From NCBI GenBank assembly GCA_934271465.1, contig CAKQRQ010000001.1:1-64000 (forward strand): a stretch of DNA of 64,000 nt, given 5' to 3'. The first letter of the stretch is position 1. Every line of letters starts with the position of its first letter. The translations under genes and the position numbers were made by a program. Shown in pieces: positions 1 through 6,880 of the stretch. The notes under the pieces are model-generated. The model had not been told where the DNA came from and made no database searches. It saw nothing but the letters and a program-made list of their open reading frames with translations. This DNA is from an uncultured Alphaproteobacteria bacterium. GTDB taxonomy: Bacteria; Pseudomonadota; Alphaproteobacteria; RF32; CAG-239.

Positions 1-315
1 AGATTCATTGCCCTGTTGGCCGCCGGACTGACCTTGCTGAGACTGAGATTCATCGCCCTGCTGTCCACCGGACTGGCTTTGCTGAGACTGAGATTCATTG
101 CCCTGTTGGCCGCCGGACTGACCTTGCTGAGACTGAGATTCATCGCCCTGCTGTCCACCGGACTGGCTTTGCTGAGACTGAGATTCATTGCCCTGTTGGC
201 CGCCGGACTGGCCTTGCTGAGGCTGAGATTCATCGCCCTGTTGGCCGCCGGACTGACCTTGCTGAGACTGAGATTCATCGCCCTGCTGACCGCCGGACTG
301 ACCTTGTTCTCGTTC
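1..315 (-). repeat. In-frame 45-bp tandem repeat (minisatellite), seven units
   Basis: Seven 45-bp units start at 1, 46, 91, 136, 181, 226 and 271; the last is degenerate at its end. On the minus strand each encodes a 15-residue unit of the type QSQQGQSGGQQGNES. Units 1 and 3 are identical to each other, as are units 2 and 4, so a 90-bp pair has duplicated as a block. The array may continue beyond base 1. It forms a low-complexity hydrophilic linker. Confidence 0.95.
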
Positions 316-726
316 CTCTCTCTTTTTCAATAATTTTTCATACATTTCTTCGGCCGAATGATTGACCGCTTCCGGTATGTCAACAGCACCTTCAATAATC
401 GGTAAATTTTCATTTTTCAAAATTTGATTAATAACCGAATCCGTTGCAATGTTCCACAAACGCTGGTCGCGCCCTTTACTGCGTAAAATGTGATTAAAAG
501 CAATATGCATAATCTCATGCGCAAAGGCAAACTCTTTTTGCTCGTCCGATAATGTTTCAAAATATCTCGGCGAATAAATTACCTTTTTTCCATCTGTTGC
601 CGCTGTTCCAATTCTGTCGTCCGGAATAATTGGCAAAGACATCATTGTAGCCCCTAGTAAAGGAAACTTTGCCAAAACTTGGTCTTTGACATATTGTATA
701 TCTTCTTGCTGTTGCTTATTTAACAT
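1..726 (-). CDS. VWA-like protein with N-terminal putative metallopeptidase domain (DUF2201-like), C-terminus off window
   Basis: Reading the minus strand from ATG at 726 gives an open frame to the window edge (about 242 residues visible). Residues 70-74 are HEIMH, a zinc-peptidase-type helix, and around 91-101 is WNIATDSVINQ. Both are typical of the DUF2201 putative metallopeptidase domain that precedes a VWA-like domain in MoxR-associated proteins. From about residue 137 the chain becomes a Gln/Ser/Gly-rich tract of 15-residue repeats. The VWA-like part is expected beyond the edge and is not seen. The start codon shares a base with the stop of the upstream gene (TAATG), so translation is coupled. 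Function is inferred as the effector partner of the AAA+ ATPase at 1182-3260; substrate unknown. Confidence 0.8.
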   Translation of the reverse strand, partial: MLNKQQQEDIQYVKDQVLAKFPLLGATMMSLPIIPDDRIGTAATDGKKVIYSPRYFETLSDEQKEFAFAHEIMHIAFNHILRSKGRDQRLWNIATDSVINQILKNENLPIIEGAVDIPEAVNHSAEEMYEKLLKKREEREQGQSGGQQGDESQSQQGQSGGQQGDESQPQQGQSGGQQGNESQSQQSQSGGQQGDESQSQQGQSGGQQGNESQSQQSQSGGQQGDESQSQQGQSGGQQGNES

Positions 727-1181
727 TAAGATACCTTTAATTGAAAGGTTAAAGATTGGATTGCCGGCAAAACTGAATTGATATTCTTTACCGGAATTAA
801 AACCTTAACCTTATCCGATAATTTAGTAGATAAAATCTGCCGTTCTTTTAGAAGCGGAATAAATTTTTCCTGTTCTTCCGAGGATACCTTATCCATCCCC
901 AAGACCACCAAAAGTGTTTCCTCTCTGCTCATTGTACCTATATATTGAATCAATTTTTGCGCAGAGATGCTTGCCAAAATACACGGACACTCCCTAAAGT
1001 CAGATACTGCCGCGCCCTCAATCAACAAAGGTCTCTCATCAATAAATTCTGTTTTAATTTGATGAATTTTCTCGGCCTTTGTCGCAGCGGGTTTGGGACC
1101 AAGCCAGCCGAAATCCGGCTCTATAACCAAGCCGTTCTTGCGTCTTTTTTGCTTATTTTCGGGAACTTTTGTGAACGCCAT
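726..1181 (-). CDS. Small protein resembling a degenerate AAA+ core lacking Walker A
   Basis: 151 residues, starting directly after the stop of the AAA+ gene (TAA then ATG) and ending in a TAATG overlap with the metallopeptidase gene, so the three genes are translationally coupled. No family recognised with certainty. Residues about 90-135 (LLVVLGMDKVSSEEQEKF, then a basic stretch and KVKVLIPVKN) follow the pattern of a MoxR Walker B/sensor 1 region, where the neighbour has VLFIDEVTNA and VVVLAGNSKE. The Walker B acidic pair is missing and there is no P-loop, so it is unlikely to hydrolyse ATP. It may be an adaptor of the ATPase; that is inference. Confidence 0.6.
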   Translation of the reverse strand: MAFTKVPENKQKRRKNGLVIEPDFGWLGPKPAATKAEKIHQIKTEFIDERPLLIEGAAVSDFRECPCILASISAQKLIQYIGTMSREETLLVVLGMDKVSSEEQEKFIPLLKERQILSTKLSDKVKVLIPVKNINSVLPAIQSLTFQLKVS

Positions 1182-3260
1182 TTATCTTCCTCCATTTTTT
1201 TGCATATTTGCAAGTTGAAGCACCTTTGCATCATCTTTTCCTGCCCAAACAGAATCAAAAATCGCTCGATTTTCAGCCCCTAGATAACTGTTGACAAACT
1301 GACGCACCTTGCCGACTTGTTTTGAATCCGCATAACGCAGACTTAATGTCAAAGCCAGCTTGGCATCTTGATCTCTTGGAATATCATATTGCGAATAATC
1401 GCCTTCGATAATGTCCTCCAACGACAAAGGCGGATTTTTAGCATAGGCCAACAGATTGGCCGATAATTCCGGCCCAATATCTGCCTCTAAAATTTCCCGA
1501 CGCATTACGCCGTTGTTGGCATAAATTTTATCAGAGACCTTTTCCCATTTTCGAGGATCCAGCGCAAATTTTTCTGGATTTTCCTCATCATATTCCGAAT
1601 AAAACACTTTTTTTCCGTATGTTGCTACAAAACTTGAGACCAACGGATGGATATTCATCCGGTTGGGATCTTCTGGATGTTTTTTGCTTTTTTCTGAGCC
1701 CCATTCCAACCAATCCTGAATATCTATATCCAGATAAATATGGCTCAACCGACGAAACAACGGCGCCGGCATATTATATGATGCGCCGGATTCTTCCTTG
1801 CTGTTTCCTGCCAACACGACCACCGCATTATCCGGCAATTTTCCAACGCCTTGCGCAATGGATTTTTCCAAAGCCACATGATAAATTAAACTTTGCGTTG
1901 TTTCGCGGGCATTGGTCACTTCATCAATAAACAACACGTGTTTTTTATCTGGTTCTGTCGTGCATTTTTTACACAAATCCGTATACCATTTCGGGGGAAC
2001 GTAAACACCTTCGGCTGAACCTTCACCCCCAACCCCATTGGGATAAATTGTTTTACCGATGACATCTTCCGGCAAAATACCATTGCACAATGTGATAGAG
2101 GTTAAATCAGGGTCTATTTCCTTAACGCGCTGTGATTTACCTATGCCTGAGGGACCGTGCAGCATAAAACTCATTCCGTTTTGGATACAAAAATCAATCT
2201 GGTCCTTGACAGACATTGGCTCTTCGACAACTTCAATTCCATATCTTTTTCGTCTGTCGATAGATCTTTTTTCCTGAGCGTATTCATCATATTTTGGTTC
2301 TTCATATTCTGGATTCATGTATTCCGGTTCCTCATATTCGGGTTCTTCAAAATAGGAATTTACCGGCTCCGGCTCTTCAACGAAGGCATCCTCTACCGGC
2401 GCGGCTTTGACTGAGGGCTTTGGTGCGGGTTTGTTTGACTTTGCAGAAGTCTTTTTTGCTGTTTTGGTTATTGTATTCCCTGTCGTATTGGCTCTTGTTG
2501 CTGTTAACCCAAGCGGATCCATTTCATTGGCAAAATAGGTGTTCAAATAACGATACATCCAGGTTCTATCAAAATTGCTACAATCAAAATGATATTCTTT
2601 AGTGTCAAACTGAAGACCTGAAAGCAAACATCTTTTTGATATCCAGGTGTTATTATTTACATTTCTAGCTTCTTCTATCCATTGAATTGGTTCAACATGA
2701 ACCCAATAGGGCACACCGGATTCCGCTATTTTCCCATTGGATAATTTACATTCGCCATAATTTGGGTCTTCAAACGGGCGACCAAAAACACGAATATAGC
2801 GTTCCCCATTATATTCAAATTCTTTGTGTTGGTTTGGTCTGAAAGCTAAATTATAATCTTCAAGGTTATTTGCATCAAAAGTGTAAACTTTCCCCGTCTG
2901 TTGAAGGGAACCATCATGATACATGTTTTCTAAATCATTGCTTGTCTTATCATCCGCGACTGTTTGAGGATACTCCCCATACTCATAAATATGAGGCTCT
3001 ACCATTTTGGCTTTTGCGCGGATGCCATCGACAAAGATTCTCGGGCGAACATGAGGCGAGCGCCACCTTGGCAATGCACTCCTATGCGGACATAAAGAGA
3101 CTTCTCCTATCTGATTACCATAACGAGTCCAATATCCGTACCCCCCCCCGTAAGATGTTCGGCCTCCCAATAAAAAAGACAAATCTGTCGGGTTTCCGTT
3201 AGAATATTTTTGACAATTTTTGTCATATAAGTATCCACCTTGTTCTTCCAAATCAATCAT
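1182..3260 (-). CDS. MoxR-like AAA+ ATPase (AAA_5 type) with N-terminal DUF6273-like domain
   Basis: 692 residues. The C-terminal half is an AAA+ domain: Walker A GPSGIGKS at 369-376, Walker B VLFIDEV at about 442-448, sensor-1-like VVVLAGNS. The N-terminal about 245 residues contain YGEYPQT (94-100) and aromatic/Gly motifs like those of DUF6273 or formylglycine-type extracellular modules, which is odd for a cytoplasmic ATPase. A Ser/Lys/Pro stretch (about 255-295) and a Glu/Pro/Tyr-rich acidic repeat (about 295-328) link the halves. MoxR-type ATPases normally act with VWA proteins to remodel or activate targets, and such a partner gene follows in the same operon. A promoter lies at 3339-3367. 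The ATPase call is firm; the N-terminal assignment is tentative. Confidence 0.8.
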   Translation of the reverse strand: MIDLEEQGGYLYDKNCQKYSNGNPTDLSFLLGGRTSYGGGYGYWTRYGNQIGEVSLCPHRSALPRWRSPHVRPRIFVDGIRAKAKMVEPHIYEYGEYPQTVADDKTSNDLENMYHDGSLQQTGKVYTFDANNLEDYNLAFRPNQHKEFEYNGERYIRVFGRPFEDPNYGECKLSNGKIAESGVPYWVHVEPIQWIEEARNVNNNTWISKRCLLSGLQFDTKEYHFDCSNFDRTWMYRYLNTYFANEMDPLGLTATRANTTGNTITKTAKKTSAKSNKPAPKPSVKAAPVEDAFVEEPEPVNSYFEEPEYEEPEYMNPEYEEPKYDEYAQEKRSIDRRKRYGIEVVEEPMSVKDQIDFCIQNGMSFMLHGPSGIGKSQRVKEIDPDLTSITLCNGILPEDVIGKTIYPNGVGGEGSAEGVYVPPKWYTDLCKKCTTEPDKKHVLFIDEVTNARETTQSLIYHVALEKSIAQGVGKLPDNAVVVLAGNSKEESGASYNMPAPLFRRLSHIYLDIDIQDWLEWGSEKSKKHPEDPNRMNIHPLVSSFVATYGKKVFYSEYDEENPEKFALDPRKWEKVSDKIYANNGVMRREILEADIGPELSANLLAYAKNPPLSLEDIIEGDYSQYDIPRDQDAKLALTLSLRYADSKQVGKVRQFVNSYLGAENRAIFDSVWAGKDDAKVLQLANMQKNGGR

Positions 3261-3338
3261 ATTTCTTTTTTCCTATCGGATTGGATTGTTTTAATAGAAA
3301 AAATGTTTCATTTTACATTTTTCTGAAATAATGCGCTG

Positions 3339-3367
3339 ACTATACCATAAAATTTGCCCTGACACAA
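3339..3367 (-). promoter_or_regulatory. Predicted sigma-70-type promoter of the AAA+/metallopeptidase operon
   Basis: On the minus strand TTGTGT (3367-3362) is followed after exactly 17 nt by TATAGT (3344-3339), about 80 bp upstream of the ATG at 3260. Upstream of that start is AGGA as a plausible ribosome-binding site. The rest of 3261-3533 shows no gene. Confidence 0.6.
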
Positions 3368-3472
3368 GACCTTTTTAAAAAATCGACACAATAGACAAAG
3401 TTTTGTTTCTTCAGACTAGCAAAATGCATTTTACACAAAATTATTGAGGCTCCTTGTAGAATATGTATATTC

Positions 3473-3508
3473 AAAAAGCCCCTTGCGGAAGTTTCCGGCA
3501 AGGGGCTT
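3473..3508 (-). terminator. Rho-independent terminator of the aminotransferase gene
   Basis: Stem GCCCCTTGC (3478-3486) pairs with GCAAGGGGC (3498-3506); on the minus strand the hairpin is followed by TTTTTGAA. It lies just past the stop of the aminotransferase gene at 3534. Confidence 0.85.
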
Positions 3509-3533
3509 GGCTTAAAAAAGACTTCAGCTTAAC

Positions 3534-4694
3534 TTAGGCCGCTTTGGATTTTTTGTTGGCGGCAAATTCGTTCATGCAGCCAATGATGTAATCCATTTGC
3601 TCTTTATCCAGATACGGCGTCATCGGCAAGCTCAAAACTGTCTTGGAGAGCTTTTCGCAAACCGGCATCGGACGCGTGTTCCACTGAGCATAAGCCGTCT
3701 GTGTGTTGACCGGACGCGGATAGTAAGCGCCGCAGGGGATTCCTCTTTCTTTGAGGTAGGCCATCAATTCATCACGGTCTTCACAATTGATTGTATACAA
3801 CGCATAGGCCGAACGGCAGTTTGGCAAAACGCGCTGTTTTTTGAAGTAACCGTCCAATTCGTTATCATAACGTTGAGCAACCTGCCAACGTTTGTTGAGT
3901 TCCTCATCAAACACCGTCAATTTGAGCAGCAAAACAGCGCCCTGGAAAGAGTTCATACGACCGGTCATACCCAAGCGGATATTGTCATAATGGTCTTGAG
4001 AGCTCATTCCGTGAACACGGCAAGATTTGAGCAATTCGTTCTCCTCGGCAGAGTTTGTGAAGGTTGCACCGCCGTCACCATAACCGCCTAAGGGTTTTGT
4101 CGGGTAGAAAGATGTGGCTGTCATATCGGCAATGGAGCCGGCTTTCTTGCCATGATAAATTGAACCGTAGCTTTGGCAAGAGTCAGACAAAACTTTGAGG
4201 TTGTTTTTGCGGGCAACTTCCAAAATAGCGTCGTAATCGCACGGAGAACCGAAAATATCAACCGGAATAATGACTTTGGGCGTCAATTTGCCTTCTTTTT
4301 TGACCTCGGCAATAGCGCGTTCCAAATCTTTGACATCCATATTGTATGTTTCAGGATCGGAATCAACAAAAACCGGTGTAGCACCGACAATTGCGACACA
4401 TTCAGCCGAAGCGACAAACGTGAACGATGAAACAAAAACAGCATCGCCTTTGCCAATTCCCCAAGCCATCAAAGCCAGAGTCAAAGCATCTGTTCCTGAT
4501 CCGCAAGTGGCGCAGAATTGTGTGCCGGAGTAGTTGGCCAAAGCCGTGTCAAGCTCTTTTGTTTCGGGTCCCTGACAATAACCGCCATGATCCAAAACTT
4601 TTTTGAAAGAGTCTAAAAACTTCTGCTGGCCGATAACTTCCTGAGTTGTTTTGCAGTCAAACAGAGGGATTGCTTTTGCTGGTTTATTCAACAT
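3534..4694 (-). CDS. DegT/DnrJ/EryC1/StrS-family sugar aminotransferase
   Basis: 386 residues, full length for the family of PLP-dependent transaminases that place an amino group on nucleotide-linked keto sugars for LPS or surface glycans. SFYPTKPLGGYGDGG carries the Schiff-base lysine (K200) and CGSGTDAL (about 64-71) is the phosphate-binding region. The lysine-site sequence is close to WbpE-type enzymes (acting on UDP-3-keto-GlcNAcA), but the exact sugar cannot be read from the sequence. The gene stands alone between its own terminator and a divergent mlaA. Cytoplasmic. Family confident, substrate uncertain. Confidence 0.88.
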   Translation of the reverse strand: MLNKPAKAIPLFDCKTTQEVIGQQKFLDSFKKVLDHGGYCQGPETKELDTALANYSGTQFCATCGSGTDALTLALMAWGIGKGDAVFVSSFTFVASAECVAIVGATPVFVDSDPETYNMDVKDLERAIAEVKKEGKLTPKVIIPVDIFGSPCDYDAILEVARKNNLKVLSDSCQSYGSIYHGKKAGSIADMTATSFYPTKPLGGYGDGGATFTNSAEENELLKSCRVHGMSSQDHYDNIRLGMTGRMNSFQGAVLLLKLTVFDEELNKRWQVAQRYDNELDGYFKKQRVLPNCRSAYALYTINCEDRDELMAYLKERGIPCGAYYPRPVNTQTAYAQWNTRPMPVCEKLSKTVLSLPMTPYLDKEQMDYIIGCMNEFAANKKSKAA

Positions 4695-4827
4695 ATTTTA
4701 AGTTCCTTATTTGGGTTTAAGTTCTTTTTCTGGGAGAGATACTAGCTAAAAACCGCCCCAAACGCAAAACACAAAATCTTTCAGGTTTGTAACATTGCAA
4801 AACCGCTCGGCGGCGTTATTTCTATGC

Positions 4828-4856
4828 TTGATTTTAGTAAACATAAATGTTATATT
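4828..4856 (+). promoter_or_regulatory. Predicted promoter of mlaA-mlaC
   Basis: TTGATT (4828-4833), 17 nt spacer, TATATT (4851-4856), about 33 bp before the TTG start of mlaA. Close to the sigma-70 consensus. Confidence 0.65.
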
Positions 4857-4888
4857 TCGGATAGTCTTTATTTTTAGGAGATACACCC

Positions 4889-5647
4889 TTGCATTTATCC
4901 GCCAAATTTTTGATTACCGCAGCCGTTCTTTCAACGGCCGCATGTGCTACGAATATCCACCGTCCGGAACATCAGGCCGACCCGTATGAAGATATTAACC
5001 GCAAGATTTTTGCCTTTAACGACAGCGCTTATGAAAATGTGTTCTTCCCGATTATCAGAGGATACCGCAAAATCACAACCCCGACTATCCGCCAACGTAT
5101 CAGCAATTTTACCTCTAATATGGACGAGCCGATTTCTACCGTCAACTATATGCTTCAGCTGAAACCTGTTGAAACAATCAAGAGCGCCGCACGGTTTGTC
5201 ATCAACTCCACTCTTGGACTGGCGGGATTATTTGATGTCGCGACAGGCTGGGGGCTCGGACAGGAAGACGCTACATTTAATCAGACTTTTGCAAGCTGGT
5301 GCATTGCCGACGGGCCGTATTTGGTTGTGCCGCTTTTGGGATCCAGCTCGCCGCGTGATTTAGTCGGCACAACTGCCGAGGTTATCGCCGATCCAATCTA
5401 TTGGACACTGCGTAACGACTCCAGCGTTTATTACAAGGTCGCCTATCCTTACACCGCCGTCAAATACGCCAACAAGTTTGAAGGATATATCGATTTGTAT
5501 GAAGACTTTAAGAAAAACTCCGTCGACTTTTACGCAACTATGCGTTCGGCCTACCTGCAGCGCCAGAGCAAATACCGCTGCCGTTTTGCCGCACCGGAAA
5601 CCGAAGCCGTTTATGACTTTGATTTTGACGAAGAATTTGAAGACTAA
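4889..5647 (+). CDS. mlaA: MlaA/VacJ outer-membrane lipoprotein (phospholipid transport)
   Basis: 252 residues from a TTG start at 4889, chosen because AGGAG (4876-4880) lies 8 nt upstream and because it gives a lipoprotein signal peptide with lipobox TAAC (Cys19). The body matches MlaA: DPYEDINRKIFAFND near the N-terminus and the helical FVINSTLGLAGLFDVA segment. MlaA removes misplaced phospholipids from the outer leaflet of the outer membrane and passes them to MlaC, which is encoded 32 bp downstream. The inner-membrane mlaDEF genes are not in this window. The C-terminus ends in an acidic tail. Confidence 0.92.
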   Translation: MHLSAKFLITAAVLSTAACATNIHRPEHQADPYEDINRKIFAFNDSAYENVFFPIIRGYRKITTPTIRQRISNFTSNMDEPISTVNYMLQLKPVETIKSAARFVINSTLGLAGLFDVATGWGLGQEDATFNQTFASWCIADGPYLVVPLLGSSSPRDLVGTTAEVIADPIYWTLRNDSSVYYKVAYPYTAVKYANKFEGYIDLYEDFKKNSVDFYATMRSAYLQRQSKYRCRFAAPETEAVYDFDFDEEFED

Positions 5648-5679
5648 TTTATTAACCTAATCGTAAAGGATCTTATCTG

Positions 5680-6294
5680 ATGAAAAGAACATTATTTGCA
5701 AGCTTACTCGCCGCGGCTTTTTGTTTTGTTTCGGCCGCACATGCCGATGTTGACGCCAAAAAGGCTGAAGAATTTATCAAAAGCACCACTGCCGAGGGAA
5801 TTGAGCAGATTATCAATGCCAATATTCCTCAGGCTGAAAAAGACAAGCGCTTTTATACGCTTTTGAATAACTCTTTAGACTTAAACTTTATCGGGCAGTT
5901 TGTTTTGGGGCGCAACTGGAAAACAGCCACACCGCAGCAAAAACAGGATTTTGTCGCTGTTTATCGGGATTTGAACATTGCCACATGGTCAAAAAGATTT
6001 AACGAATTTGTCGGCAAAAGCTTTATTTTTAAGGGAACAACGCCCTCCACTTCCAAAGGACAGGTCTTTGTTAATTCGGTCGTTCCGATGGATCAGGGCG
6101 AGCCGGCTAAGGTATTGTGGCGCGTCAGAGAAAAAGACGGCGCTTATAAAATTGTTGATATCGTGATTGAGGGGGTTAGTCTGGCGCAGGCTTCCCGCAG
6201 CGAATACACCGCCTTTATCAAAAACAACCCCGGCGGAATTGACGCGCTGATTGCGGACTTGCAAAACAAGTTGAAACAACAGCAAACCAAATAA
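5680..6294 (+). CDS. mlaC: MlaC-family periplasmic phospholipid-binding protein
   Basis: 204 residues with a Sec signal peptide (cleavage near SAAHA|DVD, about residue 22). The mature protein matches the MlaC/Ttg2D family: FIGQFVLGRNWKTATPQQKQDF and VLWRVREKDGAYKIVDIVIEGVSLAQASRSEY are hallmarks. It ferries phospholipid between MlaA at the outer membrane and the MlaFEDB transporter at the inner membrane. It forms an operon with mlaA and is followed at once by a strong terminator. Confidence 0.93.
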   Translation: MKRTLFASLLAAAFCFVSAAHADVDAKKAEEFIKSTTAEGIEQIINANIPQAEKDKRFYTLLNNSLDLNFIGQFVLGRNWKTATPQQKQDFVAVYRDLNIATWSKRFNEFVGKSFIFKGTTPSTSKGQVFVNSVVPMDQGEPAKVLWRVREKDGAYKIVDIVIEGVSLAQASRSEYTAFIKNNPGGIDALIADLQNKLKQQQTK

Positions 6295-6306
6295 ATGAAA
6301 AAGATT

Positions 6307-6340
6307 TCCCCGAGGCCGTTCAACCCTCGGGGATTTTTTT
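6307..6340 (+). terminator. Rho-independent terminator after mlaC
   Basis: TCCCCGAGG (6307-6315) pairs with CCTCGGGGA (6324-6332), followed by a run of seven T. Confidence 0.9.
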
Positions 6341-6350
6341 GTTAAAGGAT

Positions 6351-6827
6351 TTAATATTGTGCAGTGCCGTGTTTTTGATACCAGCGGTGCATTGCAGCAA
6401 CAGCTTCTTCGAGGCAGGCCTCTATCGGCGTGGCATAAACGCCGTCTTTGAGCATCTGATACAAAGCCTCGTCTCTAAAGCCGATATCAGCGGCATCCTG
6501 CCTTGTCGCCGCAAAAAAGACTTTATCCAGATTTGCCCATTTGGCCGCCATCAGGCACATCGGGCAAGGTTCGCAGCTGCTGTAAAGCACGCAGCCGCTC
6601 AAGTCAAAGGTCTTTAACGCTTTGCACGCCTCTCTGATGGTGTAAACTTCGGCATGAGCCGTCGGGTCGTTGTTTGCCAATACATGATTGCACCCTCTGG
6701 CGATGCATTTTCCGTCTTTGTAGATAACCGCTCCGAAAGGTCCACCCAACAAGCCGCCCTCTGTTGAAGTTTCGGACATTTTAACGGCTTCTTTCATATG
6801 GTTGATATCATCTTGCGTATAAGTCAT
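6351..6827 (-). CDS. guaD: Guanine deaminase-like nucleoside/base deaminase
   Basis: 158 residues from ATG 6827 (AAGGA upstream); an in-frame start at 6872 would run through the thrS terminator and is rejected. It has the CDA-fold zinc site: H58-A-E60 and C85EPCPMC91 (ligands H58, C88, C91; E60 as proton shuttle). DPTAHAE, the SCEPCPMC context and the AATRQDAADIGF segment match the small GuaD type of Bacillus subtilis, which converts guanine to xanthine. It lies downstream of thrS in the same direction, separated by a terminator. A tRNA adenosine deaminase (TadA) is a less likely alternative. Confidence 0.8.
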   Translation of the reverse strand: MTYTQDDINHMKEAVKMSETSTEGGLLGGPFGAVIYKDGKCIARGCNHVLANNDPTAHAEVYTIREACKALKTFDLSGCVLYSSCEPCPMCLMAAKWANLDKVFFAATRQDAADIGFRDEALYQMLKDGVYATPIEACLEEAVAAMHRWYQKHGTAQY

Positions 6828-6840
6828 TTTTTGTATCCTT

Positions 6841-6870
6841 AAAAAGGCGGCCTGTGCGACCGCCTTTTTC
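6841..6870 (-). terminator. Terminator after thrS
   Basis: AAAAAGGCGG and CCGCCTTTTT form a symmetric hairpin between the thrS stop and the guaD start. The T-run on the minus strand fits termination of thrS, with possible read-through into guaD. Confidence 0.8.
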
Positions 6871-6880
6871 AAAAGTTGTT

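Noticed and set aside
1..315. Array resembling a CRISPR
   Set aside because: Units are contiguous and coding, with no spacers.
16..333. Plus-strand ORF with a repeated hydrophobic LLRLRFIALL pattern
   Set aside because: It is the antisense of the 45-bp repeats in the minus-strand metallopeptidase gene, which has proper motifs and coupled start.
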